The notes under the pieces were generated by a model. It saw only the letters and a program-made list of their open reading frames with translations. It made no database searches and was not told where the DNA came from. A stretch of 64,000 bases of DNA, from contig NC_020541.1 in assembly GCF_000230695.2 (NCBI RefSeq), forward strand, positions 2,480,001 to 2,544,000, written 5' to 3'. Below, one piece after another: positions 1 through 7,426 of this stretch. Position 1 is the stretch's first letter, and each line of letters begins with the position of its first letter. Origin of the DNA: Rhodanobacter denitrificans. Lineage in GTDB: Bacteria; Pseudomonadota; Gammaproteobacteria; Xanthomonadales; Rhodanobacteraceae. A program made the position numbers and the translations under genes.

Positions 1-528
1 GCCAACCGCGCGCACTGGAAATTTGGCCAGCTGTTCGTCGGCTACGCCTTCGCCGAAGGCTGGGCGCACTACGCCGAGGAAATGATGTTCGACGCCGGCC
101 TGGACGGCGCCACGCCGGAGGTCCACATCGGCCAGCTCACCAACGCCCTGCTGCGCGACGTGCGCTACCTCTCCGCCATCGGCCTGCACACCGGCGGCAT
201 GACCGTCGCCCAGTCCGAACAGATGTTCCGCGACAAGGCCTTCCAGGACCCGGGCAACGCGCGCCAGCAGGCGGCCCGCGGCACCTACGACCCGGCCTAC
301 CTGAACTACACGCTGGGCAAGCTGATGATCATGCAGCTGCGCCAGGACTGGATCGCCGCGCACCCGGGCCCGCACGCGCTGAAGGCGTTCCACGACCAGT
401 TCCTCGGCTACGGCGGCCCGCCGATCCCGCTGGTACGCGCGCAGATGCTGGGTGGCAAGCCGGCGGCCAGCCTGTGGACGGCGCCGGCGGCGGCCGCGGC
501 GGAAACGGCCGCGGCCACGTCCAGGTAA
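1..528 (+). CDS. DUF885 family protein, C-terminal part (5' end outside window)
   Basis: The reading frame is open from base 1, so the gene starts upstream of the window and only the last 175 residues are seen. The stretch FAEGWAHYAEEM (about visible residues 17-28) matches the conserved EGWAxYAE block of DUF885 proteins, a family of mostly exported metallopeptidase-like proteins of unknown substrate. The LNYTLGKLMIMQLR segment further on also fits the helical C-terminus of that family. The end is an Ala-rich tail (residues about 155-172) that looks like a disordered extension. The stop at 526-528 is followed 12 bases later by the promoter-like site of the next gene. Confidence is good for the family and low for any activity. 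Confidence 0.8.
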   Translation, partial: ANRAHWKFGQLFVGYAFAEGWAHYAEEMMFDAGLDGATPEVHIGQLTNALLRDVRYLSAIGLHTGGMTVAQSEQMFRDKAFQDPGNARQQAARGTYDPAYLNYTLGKLMIMQLRQDWIAAHPGPHALKAFHDQFLGYGGPPIPLVRAQMLGGKPAASLWTAPAAAAAETAAATSR

Positions 529-539
529 GGCCAGACGCC

Positions 540-566
540 GGTCGATTTCCGCCGCGCCCGTTCGTC
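540..566 (+). promoter_or_regulatory. ECF42-like promoter upstream of SRPBCC gene
   Basis: GGTCGA (540-545), a 17-base spacer, then CGTC (563-566), ending 37 bases before the ATG at 603. The same arrangement with TGTCGA and exactly 17 bases recurs at 1082-1108, 6009-6035 and, on the minus strand, 13989-14015. From memory, characterised ECF42 sigma factors use TGTCGA at -35 and CGTC or a close variant at -10. This copy has one mismatch in the first box. Confidence 0.6.
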
Positions 567-602
567 AGGGAGAGAGCCCCTCCTCCGCCACGGAAAACCG
601 CC

Positions 603-1049
603 ATGACCACCAACACGCTTCGCCTCCACCGCGTGCTGCGCGCCCCGCCCGAGCGAATCTACCGCGCCTTCCTCGACGCCGAGGCGATCGCCAAGTGGCT
701 GCCGCCGCACGGCTTCACCTGCAAGGTGCACGAGCTGGACGCACGGGTCGGCGGCCAGCACCGGATGACCTTCACCCACTTCTCCAGCGGCCACGGACAC
801 GGCTTCGGCGGCACCTACCGCGAACTGGTGCCGAGCGAACGCATCCGCTACAGCGACCGCTTCGACGACCCCAACCTGCCCGGCGAGATGACCACCACCG
901 TCACCCTGCGCGCGGTGTCCTGCGGCACCGACGTGCAGGTGGTGCAGGAAGGCGTGCCCACAGTCATCCCGGTCGAGCAGTGCTACCTGGGCTGGCAGGA
1001 ATCGCTGCTGCTGTTGGCGCAACTGGTGGAGCCGGACATTCCGGGCTGA
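603..1049 (+). CDS. SRPBCC / AHSA1-type protein
   Basis: This is a 148-residue single-domain protein. The start LRLHRVLRAPPERIYRAF, then the KWLPPHGF segment and YRELVPSERIRYSD, are the typical N-terminal strand and helix of the SRPBCC (START-like, activator of Hsp90 ATPase homology 1) fold. Proteins of this group bind small hydrophobic ligands in a central cavity; the ligand here cannot be told from sequence. The ATG at 603 is chosen because the domain begins there and an ECF42-like promoter lies 37 bases upstream. Small SRPBCC proteins are common in ECF-controlled stress gene sets together with DUF1428, VOC and YCII proteins, all present nearby. Confidence 0.85.
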   Translation: MTTNTLRLHRVLRAPPERIYRAFLDAEAIAKWLPPHGFTCKVHELDARVGGQHRMTFTHFSSGHGHGFGGTYRELVPSERIRYSDRFDDPNLPGEMTTTVTLRAVSCGTDVQVVQEGVPTVIPVEQCYLGWQESLLLLAQLVEPDIPG

Positions 1050-1081
1050 CCGGCGCCGCATGCGGAATCGACGCCGACCCG

Positions 1082-1108
1082 TGTCGATTCCGCACGCGCC
1101 CGTTCGTC
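1082..1108 (+). promoter_or_regulatory. ECF42-like promoter upstream of DUF1428 gene
   Basis: TGTCGA (1082-1087), 17 bases, CGTC (1105-1108), 51 bases before the ATG at 1159. The spacer shares the GCGCCCGTT segment with the site at 540-566, so the two sites are related beyond the boxes. Confidence 0.65.
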
Positions 1109-1120
1109 GTCAGCAAAGAA

Positions 1121-1139
1121 GGCGGCCCCGTCGGCCGCC
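1121..1139 (+). terminator. GC-rich hairpin in leader of DUF1428 gene
   Basis: GGCGGCC (1121-1127) pairs with GGCCGCC (1133-1139) around a 5-base loop, followed only by GTTT. It lies between the promoter-like site at 1082-1108 and the ATG at 1159, so it could be a weak terminator or attenuator in the leader, or a chance pairing in GC-rich DNA. Confidence 0.3.
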
Positions 1140-1158
1140 GTTTGCGCAGGAGTCCGCC

Positions 1159-1515
1159 ATGTCCTATGTCGATGGTTTCGTGATCGCCGTGCCCGACGCC
1201 AACCGCGAGCAGTTCATCGCGCATGCCCGCCACTTCGACGCCATGTTCCTGGAGTTCGGCGCCACGCGGGTGGTGGAGTGCTGGGGCGACGACGTGCCCG
1301 ACGGCAAGCTCACCGACTTCCGCCGCGCCGTGCAGGCCGAGCCGGGCGAATCGGTGGTGTTCTCCTGGATCGAATGGCCCGACAAGGCCAGCCGCGACGC
1401 CGGCATGGAGCGGATCATGCAGGACCCGCGCATGCCGGGCGCCGGCGACATGCCGTTCGACGGCAAGCGCATGATCTTCGGCGGCTTCGCGCCGGTGGTC
1501 AGCCTGCCCGCCTAG
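1159..1515 (+). CDS. DUF1428 family protein
   Basis: A 118-residue protein that matches DUF1428 along its whole length: it opens MSYVDGFVIAVP, and the segments VVECWGDDVPDGK and VVFSWIEWPDKASRD are hallmarks of this family of small dimeric alpha/beta-barrel (ferredoxin-like) proteins. The biochemical role of the family is not known. The ATG at 1159 is preceded by AGGAG (1149-1153) at a suitable distance, which decides the start over a longer in-frame ATG at 1060 that would put the promoter inside the gene. It is probably transcribed from the ECF42-like site at 1082-1108. Confidence 0.9.
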   Translation: MSYVDGFVIAVPDANREQFIAHARHFDAMFLEFGATRVVECWGDDVPDGKLTDFRRAVQAEPGESVVFSWIEWPDKASRDAGMERIMQDPRMPGAGDMPFDGKRMIFGGFAPVVSLPA

Positions 1516-1527
1516 CGTGCGGCGCGC

Positions 1528-1821
1528 TCACTCCTCTTCTTCCTCGAACTCCACCAGCGCGTCCAGCTCGAACGCCAGCGCCTCGACCGCCTCGCGCACC
1601 TTGCGCGCGGTGGAGGCGTTCGGCGCCTCGATCTCCAGCTCGTGCGCGTCGGGTCCGTGGGTGTCGCTCAGGCCGGCGGAGCTGGAATCCGCGTCGTCCA
1701 TGCGATCCATCATGTCCGCGACCTCCTCCACGCGTTCGATGCCGTCCAGGCTCTGCAACAGATTCATCACGGCCCGGACGTCATCGTCGCTTCCGGTCAG
1801 GCGCAGGCGTAGTGTCGGCAT
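1528..1821 (-). CDS. small acidic hypothetical protein
   Basis: A 97-residue protein convergent with the DUF1428 gene. The first 35 residues (MPTLRLRLTGSDDDVRAVMN and onward) look like the first strand and helix of an ACT-like or ferredoxin-like domain; the middle is acidic and the protein ends in EFEEEEE. No known family is recognised. The internal ATG at 1821 is preferred to the one at 1860 because the fold-like sequence begins there and the 13 extra residues have no pattern. It might be a small regulatory or structural protein, but nothing in the context supports a specific role. Confidence 0.6.
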   Translation of the reverse strand: MPTLRLRLTGSDDDVRAVMNLLQSLDGIERVEEVADMMDRMDDADSSSAGLSDTHGPDAHELEIEAPNASTARKVREAVEALAFELDALVEFEEEEE

Positions 1822-1920
1822 GGCGGCATCTCGTGGCGGGATGCAAATCAGCCTAGGCACGCCCGGGCCAAGGCGGCGTGACGATGGCCACCCAAGCCGT
1901 CCGCGAAGAAGCTGGCCCCG

Positions 1921-2343
1921 CTAGTGGCCCAGGGCGTCGCCGCAACCCAGTGCCGCCGTCGACGGCAGCGCAGCCGGGCCGCGCGTCCGCTGCAGGTGCG
2001 CCAGCCCCCAGACCCTCGCCTCCTCCACCAGCGGCAAGACCGTTGCTCCGTAATCGCTCAGGCGGTACTGCACCGGCGCCGGTACCGGCCCGGCCACCAG
2101 GCGCTCGACCAGGCCATCGCTTTCGAGCTCGCGCAGCTGCTCGGTCAACACCTTGTGCGAGATCGGCGCGACGCGGCGCAGCAGGGCGGAAAAGTGATGG
2201 GGCTCGCGCGCCAGCCAATACAGGATGGTGAGCTTCCATTTGCCGCCGACCGCGACGAAGGCCGCGTGCAGCGGGCAATCCGCCAGCGGGTGGGCCGTGG
2301 CCGGCGGATACGCACCTGGACGTGCCTTCTTGTCGCTGGACAT
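1921..2343 (-). CDS. HxlR family transcriptional regulator
   Basis: A 140-residue winged helix-turn-helix protein. CPLHAAFVAVGGKWKLTIL (residues about 23-41) is the N-terminal HxlR hallmark, with the Cys used for redox or electrophile sensing in some members. HFSALLRRVAPISHKVLTEQL is the recognition region and YRLSDYGATVLPLV the wing. It is transcribed divergently from the secreted protein at 2388, with only 44 bases between the two starts, so that gene is the likely target. The C-terminal 20 residues run past the usual end of the family. The ATG at 2343 is chosen because upstream in-frame sequence has no homology-like pattern. Confidence 0.9.
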   Translation of the reverse strand: MSSDKKARPGAYPPATAHPLADCPLHAAFVAVGGKWKLTILYWLAREPHHFSALLRRVAPISHKVLTEQLRELESDGLVERLVAGPVPAPVQYRLSDYGATVLPLVEEARVWGLAHLQRTRGPAALPSTAALGCGDALGH

Positions 2344-2387
2344 GGCTGCCTCTAGCTTCAGTCGATCGAACCACGTTGGAGCATGCC

Positions 2388-2975
2388 ATGCCGAGCCGTT
2401 ACCGCGCCTTGCTGCCGTGGCTGGCCATCGCCTGGCTGCCGTTGCTGCCGGCTGCGTCCGCCTGCGCACAAGCGGCGCAGGCCACCAGGGCTGGCGCGGA
2501 AATTCCGCGCGACGGCCAGCACGATTTCGACTTCGAGATCGGCATCTGGCGCACGCACCTGAAACGGCTGGCGCATCCGCTGTCGGGGTCCGGCGAATGG
2601 GCGGAGTACGAGGGCGTCACCACCGTACGCAAGGTGTGGAACGGCCGCGCCAACCTGGTCGAGCTGACGGCCGATGGCCCGGGCGGCCATTTCGAGGGTC
2701 TGAACCTGCGGCTCTACAACCCGCGCTCGCGCCAATGGAGCCTGAACTTCGCCAACAGCAGCAGCGGAACGCTGGGGCAGCCGACGATCGGTCAATTCGT
2801 CGACGGCCGCGGCGAGTTCTACGACCAGGAAGACTTCAACGGGCGCGCCATTCTCGTCCGCTTCGTAATCACGCCGCTCGACGCCGACACGATCCGCTTC
2901 GAGCAGGCCTTCTCGGACGACGGCGGCAAGACCTGGGAGGTCAACTGGGTGGCCACCGATACGCGGATGAAGTAG
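2388..2975 (+). CDS. secreted DUF1579-like (lipocalin-like) protein
   Basis: A 195-residue protein. Residues 1-27 form a signal peptide (a Leu/Ala-rich core ending ASACAQA). The mature part starts with GQHDFDFEIGIWRTH, the usual opening of DUF1579-like beta-barrel proteins, and continues with alternating strands up to FSDDGGKTWEVNWV, a typical closing block. It is probably periplasmic and binds or processes a small ligand, but no catalytic residues can be named. It is divergent from the HxlR regulator, which suggests control by that protein. The second of two close ATGs (2388) is in frame with the signal peptide. Confidence 0.75.
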   Translation: MPSRYRALLPWLAIAWLPLLPAASACAQAAQATRAGAEIPRDGQHDFDFEIGIWRTHLKRLAHPLSGSGEWAEYEGVTTVRKVWNGRANLVELTADGPGGHFEGLNLRLYNPRSRQWSLNFANSSSGTLGQPTIGQFVDGRGEFYDQEDFNGRAILVRFVITPLDADTIRFEQAFSDDGGKTWEVNWVATDTRMK

Positions 2976-3052
2976 CGAGCCGAAGCGAAGGGCCAGGTTT
3001 CCCGGCGCCAAAAACGAACCCGGCGCCGTTTCCGCCTTCGGCGGCCGAACGG

Positions 3053-3419
3053 CTAGAACAGCGTGCAGCCCCGGCGGCCCGAAAGCACCCTGGCCTCGTG
3101 GATGTCCTTGTTGACCCGGCCGGAGTGCCGCAACGGCTCCTTCTTCATGGCGTCGTCGCCCGGGCCTTCTTCAAGCATGGCCCAGAGGCTGCTCGCGCGG
3201 TCGTCCCCCCACGTACTTCTCGAGCGTGGCGCCGTTGTGCAGCCGGCTGAGTTCGGCCGTCCATTCGCCGTCGCTTCCGACGAAGATCGACGGCTTTCCG
3301 TCGTCCTGCCCGGCCCTGCAGAACTGGCCGACGGTGGAATCCACGATCACCGGATGTGCCTCAGCTGATACAGCGCGTCGCCCAGGCACGCAGCTTCTCG
3401 TCGCTCGATCGAGGCATGC
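3053..3419 (-). pseudogene. hypothetical gene broken by frameshift(s)
   Basis: Two open segments on the minus strand appear to belong together. One reads VIVDSTVGQFCRAGQ, then SIFVGSDGEWTAELSRLH and NGATLEKYVG (about 3355 down to 3206). The other reads SLWAMLEEGPGDDAMKKEPL down to GRRGCTLF and a stop at 3053-3055. They join if one base is removed from the run of six C at 3205-3210 (+ strand). A further shift near 3365 would link to a Met-initiated start at 3419 (MPRSSDEKLRAW). I do not recognise the family. Either the gene is decaying or the homopolymer carries a sequencing error. Confidence 0.45.
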
Positions 3420-3561
3420 CGCTCTCCCGCCGCCAGGGAGACGGCATCGTATTCCCGGGCCTGGGGAGGGCGACAAGTGACCTGCCGCGGCCCGTGTGAC
3501 TAAATAAGCCGTCCGCGAAACCGGAATTGCCCGGCACCTTTCCCAAGCGAGGAACCCGCCC

Positions 3562-4026
3562 ATGCCTTATCCGCGCCAGCTTCCCGCCACCGGCACCTGC
3601 CGCTGCGGCCGCGTGCGCCTGCGCGTCACCAAGCCGGCCATGCTCAGCATGGCCTGCCACTGCCACGGCTGCCAGAAGATGACCGGCAGCGCGTTTTCGC
3701 TGTCGCTGGCGATGCCGGCCGATGGCGTGGAAGTACTCGAGGGCGAACTGGTCCGCGGCGGCCTGCAGGGCGAGCACAGCCATCTGTACTGCGCGTTCTG
3801 CAAGTCGTGGGTGATGACCCGCCCGGCCGGGCTCGACTGGCTGGTCAACCTGCGCGCCTCGGTGCTCGACCCGCACGCCGACTTCGTGCCGTTCATCGAA
3901 ACCTGCACCGACGCCCGGCTGCCCTGGGCATCGACCCCGGCGAAGCACAGCTACACCGGTTTCCCGGCGATGGAGGATTACCAGCCGCTGGTCGAGGCCT
4001 ACGCCGCCGAGACCGCGGATGCCTGA
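3562..4026 (+). CDS. GFA family (glutathione-dependent formaldehyde-activating-like) protein
   Basis: A 154-residue zinc-binding protein of the GFA/CENP-V fold. The cysteine pattern is complete: CxC at residues 13-15, CxCxxC at 32-37 (ACHCHGCQK) and CxxC at 77-80 (YCAFC), giving a structural and a catalytic-type zinc site. Family members were named for glutathione-formaldehyde adduct formation, but most are uncharacterised, so the activity is not assigned. The gene stands alone between a broken gene and a metallophosphoesterase on the same strand, 60 bases upstream of the latter, so the two may be co-transcribed. Confidence 0.9.
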   Translation: MPYPRQLPATGTCRCGRVRLRVTKPAMLSMACHCHGCQKMTGSAFSLSLAMPADGVEVLEGELVRGGLQGEHSHLYCAFCKSWVMTRPAGLDWLVNLRASVLDPHADFVPFIETCTDARLPWASTPAKHSYTGFPAMEDYQPLVEAYAAETADA

Positions 4027-4086
4027 TCGATGCGCCCGAGCCAGCCGGCTCCGGGCGCGCCGCGATGGCCGTGAACGGAGTACCGC

Positions 4087-4848
4087 ATGCGACTGCATAT
4101 CCTGTCCGACCTGCACCTGAGCACGCACGGCATGCCGTCGCCGGAAGTGGCGGCGGACCTGACGATCCTCGCCGGCGACATCCGGCGCCCCGCCGCCGAG
4201 GCGATGCAGTGGGCGGCCGGGCTGGGGCGCCCGGTGCTGTACGTGCCCGGCAACCACGAGTTCTACGGCGGCGCGATCCCGCAAGTGCGCCAGGCGCTGG
4301 CCCGCAGCGCTCGCGAGTACGGCATCGGTCTGCTGGACCAGAGCACATGCACGATCGGCGGCGTGCGCTTCGTGGGCACTACCCTATGGACGGATTTCGA
4401 GCTGTTCGGCGCCGGGGGCAAGGACCTTGCGATGACGGCGTCGGCGCAGTTCATGCGCGACTTCGCCGCCATCCGCAACGCCGACGGCAGCGTGTTCACC
4501 CCCGCCGCCGCCGCCGCGCTGTTCGCCGAACAGTACGCATGGCTTGCGGCCGTGCTGGAAGAGCCGTTCGCCGGGTCGACCGTGGTCATCACCCACCATG
4601 CGCCAACCCCGCGCAGCGTCCACCCGCGCTTTGCCGCTTCGCCGGTCAGCGCCGCCTTCGTGTCCGACTGCAGCGCGTTGATGGGCCGCGCCGTGTTGTG
4701 GGTCCACGGCCACACCCACGACAGTTTCGACTACACGGCGAACGGCACCCGGGTGGTGTGCAACCCGCGCGGCTACCGTGCCGGCGGGGTGAACGAGAAC
4801 CCGCAGTTCGATCCATGCCTGTGCATCGAGGTGGCGACCGGCGCGTAA
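4087..4848 (+). CDS. metallophosphoesterase
   Basis: A 253-residue calcineurin-like phosphoesterase. All metal-ligand motifs are visible: D8-L-H10 in ILSDLHL, GD31 in ILAGDI, GNHE at 55-58, TH-H in VVITHHAPTP, and GHTH in WVHGHTHDS near the C-terminus. The protein is cytoplasmic (no signal). The substrate is unknown; similar small proteins act on phosphodiesters or nucleotides. It follows the GFA gene by 60 bases and ends in a strong hairpin that overlaps its stop codon. Confidence 0.9.
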   Translation: MRLHILSDLHLSTHGMPSPEVAADLTILAGDIRRPAAEAMQWAAGLGRPVLYVPGNHEFYGGAIPQVRQALARSAREYGIGLLDQSTCTIGGVRFVGTTLWTDFELFGAGGKDLAMTASAQFMRDFAAIRNADGSVFTPAAAAALFAEQYAWLAAVLEEPFAGSTVVITHHAPTPRSVHPRFAASPVSAAFVSDCSALMGRAVLWVHGHTHDSFDYTANGTRVVCNPRGYRAGGVNENPQFDPCLCIEVATGA

Positions 4849-4876
4849 AAACGCGCCCCGGGGGGGCGCCGTTTTT
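4847..4876 (+). terminator. rho-independent terminator after metallophosphoesterase
   Basis: AAAAACGCGCCCC (4847-4859) pairs with GGGGCGCCGTTTTT (4863-4876) with one bulged base, giving a GC-rich stem ending in five T. It overlaps the stop codon of the phosphoesterase. The flanking A and T runs would let it work in both directions. Confidence 0.75.
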
Positions 4877-5031
4877 CGCGACGGACAAACGCCTCTTCCG
4901 GGCCTCGGCCGCGCAGCCCTACCTTGGGTGACCATGGACCCGACCGGCAACCGCCCCTGGCCTTCCGGCCTATCGACACTGCGGACAGGGGTCGGCACCA
5001 TGCCTGCCGATCCTCGAGGAGACGCGCGAAG

Positions 5032-5946
5032 ATGGCTGTCGGACCGACCTGGATACTCGCCACCGCCGCGCTGACGATCGTCGCCGGCCCGCTGGCGCTC
5101 GGGCTGGCCGGGTTCATCTCCGCCCGCGCCCCACATGCCGCACCCGCGGCACCCGCCCCGGGCTGGCGCCTCACGGCAGCCTCGACCCTGCTCTACGTGC
5201 TGGCCTTCAACCTGACGTTCTTCCTGCAGGAACTGGCCCTGGTGCTGCCGAAGGCGCTCACGCCTGGCCTGCAGCCGACCCTGTACCACAATAACCACAG
5301 CTGGGAAGGCACGAACCCGCTCGCCGCCCTGTTCCAGGGCACCGGTGCGCTGGCGACGCTGGCGGTCGGCCTGTTCTGCCTGTGGCTGCTGCGGCGCCCG
5401 CGGCTATGGTCGAACAGCACCCGGCTGGTGCTGTTCTGGATGGCCTATTGCGGCTGCTTCATGGCGCTGCCGCAGGTCGTCGTCGGGGCGCTCAGCCCGG
5501 GCAGCGACGTCGGCATGGCGATGGGCTATCTGCAGCTCGACGCCGGCGCCCGCCTCGGCGCGGGCCTGCTCGCGCTCGGCCTGATGCCGCTGGTTGCCCT
5601 GCTGCTGCGCCAGCCTGCGCTCGCGATCGCGGATTCGCCGGCAGCCATCGCCAGCCCCGGCGCCCGCACGCGATTCGTGTTCCGGGCCGTGACGCTGCCG
5701 GCCCTTCTCGCGAGCGCGCTGGTCATCCCGTTCCGCATCCCGCGCGAGCTGCTGGAGGTGGTCCTCGTGCCGTTGCTGGTGATCCTGCCCGGCATACCCT
5801 GGATCCAGGCGGCAGCCTGGCGCCTGCCCGGGGTCGCGGCCAGCGGTGCCGCAACCGCCCGGCCGCTCGCCTACCCGTTCGCCGCCGTCGTGGCGTTGCT
5901 GCTGTTTTTCCAGCTCGTGCTCCGGTCGGGCATCCGGTTCTACTGA
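5032..5946 (+). CDS. integral membrane protein of unknown function
   Basis: A 304-residue protein with about eight hydrophobic segments (roughly residues 5-30, 48-70, 98-120, 132-155, 165-192, 215-235, 240-258 and 283-300). A polar loop at about residues 75-95 carries the aromatic and His-rich string LYHNNHSWEGTN, which could be a functional site. No known family is recognised. The ATG at 5032 has GAGGAG just upstream (5015-5020) and begins directly with the first membrane segment; a longer in-frame start at 4924 would add a charged leader with no pattern. The gene stands alone after the terminator at 4847-4876. Confidence 0.75.
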   Translation: MAVGPTWILATAALTIVAGPLALGLAGFISARAPHAAPAAPAPGWRLTAASTLLYVLAFNLTFFLQELALVLPKALTPGLQPTLYHNNHSWEGTNPLAALFQGTGALATLAVGLFCLWLLRRPRLWSNSTRLVLFWMAYCGCFMALPQVVVGALSPGSDVGMAMGYLQLDAGARLGAGLLALGLMPLVALLLRQPALAIADSPAAIASPGARTRFVFRAVTLPALLASALVIPFRIPRELLEVVLVPLLVILPGIPWIQAAAWRLPGVAASGAATARPLAYPFAAVVALLLFFQLVLRSGIRFY

Positions 5947-6008
5947 CCGGACAGCGGGGCCTTCCCGCGCCTCGCACCACCGGAACCCGCCCCGGTCCTG
6001 CGGTGCCG

Positions 6009-6035
6009 TGTCGATCGGCGCGCCCGTCGTTCGTC
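6009..6035 (+). promoter_or_regulatory. ECF42-like promoter upstream of VOC gene
   Basis: TGTCGA (6009-6014), 17 bases, CGTC (6032-6035), 46 bases before the ATG at 6081. Boxes and spacing match the other three sites exactly. Confidence 0.65.
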
Positions 6036-6080
6036 GCAGGCATGAAGGGCACCTCGCCGCCCCGCATCAGGAGAAACGAC

Positions 6081-6560
6081 ATGCTCAGCAAGAACACGAT
6101 CTGCCTTTGGTATGACGGCACCGCCGTGGACGCCGCCACGTTCTATGCCAGGACGTTTCCGGGCAGCGCCGTGGGCGCCGTCCACCGCGCGCCGGGCGAC
6201 TATCCGGCGGGCCAGCAGGGCGATGTGCTGATGGTGGAGTTCACGGTGATGGGCATCCCCTGCCTTGGCATGAACGGCGGCCCCGGCGTCCCGCACACCG
6301 ATGCGTTCTCGTTCCAGGTAGCCACCGACGACCAGGCCGAAACCGACCGCCTGTGGCACGCGATCATCGACCACGGCGGCCAGGCCAGCGCCTGCGGCTG
6401 GTGCAAGGACAAGTGGGGCCTGTCGTGGCAGATCACCCCGCGCGCGCTGATCGCCGCGGTCACCGACCCGGACCCCGCCGTCGCCAAGCGCGCGTTCAAC
6501 GCCATGATGGAGATGACGAAGATCGACATCGCGGCGATCGAGGCGGCACGGCGCGGCTGA
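6081..6560 (+). CDS. VOC superfamily protein (PhnB / 3-demethylubiquinone methyltransferase-like)
   Basis: A 159-residue protein of the vicinal-oxygen-chelate fold, PhnB-like branch. The opening NTICLWYDGTAVDAATFYA, the GIPCLGMNGGP turn, SFQVATDDQAETDRLW and the closing CGWCKDKWGLSWQITPR are conserved in proteins often mis-named 3-demethylubiquinone-9 3-methyltransferase; no methyltransferase motif is present. They are thought to bind small molecules, with no proven reaction here. GGAG lies 10 bases before the ATG at 6081. The gene sits under an ECF42-like promoter, and families like this are frequent partners of ECF41/ECF42 sigma factors. Confidence 0.9.
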   Translation: MLSKNTICLWYDGTAVDAATFYARTFPGSAVGAVHRAPGDYPAGQQGDVLMVEFTVMGIPCLGMNGGPGVPHTDAFSFQVATDDQAETDRLWHAIIDHGGQASACGWCKDKWGLSWQITPRALIAAVTDPDPAVAKRAFNAMMEMTKIDIAAIEAARRG

Positions 6561-6644
6561 CGACGGCCGCGGTCGGCCTCGCCCTCGGGGAGAGCGCACA
6601 AGCCAGCCGGGCGTCGTTGCCCATCAAGCCACCAGGAGCCGCCC

Positions 6645-7289
6645 ATGGTCCCCACCATCACCGCCTTTGAAAGCTCGCCCGATCGCGGCCGCGGCCTCGC
6701 GCGCGACATGCGCGTGCGCTGGGCGCTGGAAGAAACGGGTCAGCCTTACGAGGTTCGCCTCGTCTCGTTCGAGGCGATGAAGAACCCCGCGCACCGCGCG
6801 CTGCACCCGTTCGGGCAGATTCCCACCTACGAGGAAGGCGAGCTGGCGCTGTTCGAGTCCGGTGCCATCGTGTTCCATATCGCCGAACGCCATGCGGGCC
6901 TGCTGCCGGACCAGGCGAATGCGCGGGCGCGCGCCATCATGTGGATGTTCGCCGCGCTCAACACGGTGGAGCCGCCGATCCTCGAACTGCAGACCGCCAA
7001 GTTTGCCGAAGCCGACCAGCCATGGACCACCGAACGCCTGCCGCTCATCAAGGAGCGCATCCGCACCCGGCTGGGCGAGCTTGCCGTTCGCCTGGACGAG
7101 GCCGACTGGCTCGACGGCGGGTTCAGCGCAGGCGATCTCATGATGGTGCACACGCTGCAGCGGCTGAAGCCCTCGGGCCTGCTGGACGGCTACCCGAAGC
7201 TCGCCGCCTACGTCGCCCGCGGCGAAGCGCGGCCGGCCTACCAACGCGCCTTCGCCGCGCAGCTGGCGGTGTTCACCGGGAAGAACTAG
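6645..7289 (+). CDS. glutathione S-transferase family protein
   Basis: A 214-residue protein with the two-domain GST layout. The thioredoxin-like N-terminus (about residues 1-80) includes RVRWALEETGQPYEVRLVSF and the glutathione-contacting block FGQIPTYEEGELALFESGAI with the cis-Pro and Glu-Ser pair. An all-helical C-terminal domain follows, containing LDGGFSAGDLMMVHTL, the N-capping-box region. It probably conjugates or reduces a small electrophile in the cytoplasm. It starts 84 bases after the VOC gene on the same strand with no terminator seen, so it may share the ECF42-like promoter at 6009-6035. Confidence 0.9.
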   Translation: MVPTITAFESSPDRGRGLARDMRVRWALEETGQPYEVRLVSFEAMKNPAHRALHPFGQIPTYEEGELALFESGAIVFHIAERHAGLLPDQANARARAIMWMFAALNTVEPPILELQTAKFAEADQPWTTERLPLIKERIRTRLGELAVRLDEADWLDGGFSAGDLMMVHTLQRLKPSGLLDGYPKLAAYVARGEARPAYQRAFAAQLAVFTGKN

Positions 7290-7426
7290 GGCCTGCGTTC
7301 GGCTACTAGAAAAAATCGACGCTGCTTCCCCGCATTGTCCGGCCCCGGCCTGCCCCGCCTCTGATCAAGCCGGGGGCGCCTCTCTATACTTGCAGCCCCG
7401 CCATCGCCCGGTCCGGTGCCACGCCC

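Noticed and set aside
4962..4995. TATCGA near 4968 as another ECF42-like site for the membrane protein
   Set aside because: The base set 17 positions downstream is GGCA rather than CGTC, and the first box also has a mismatch.
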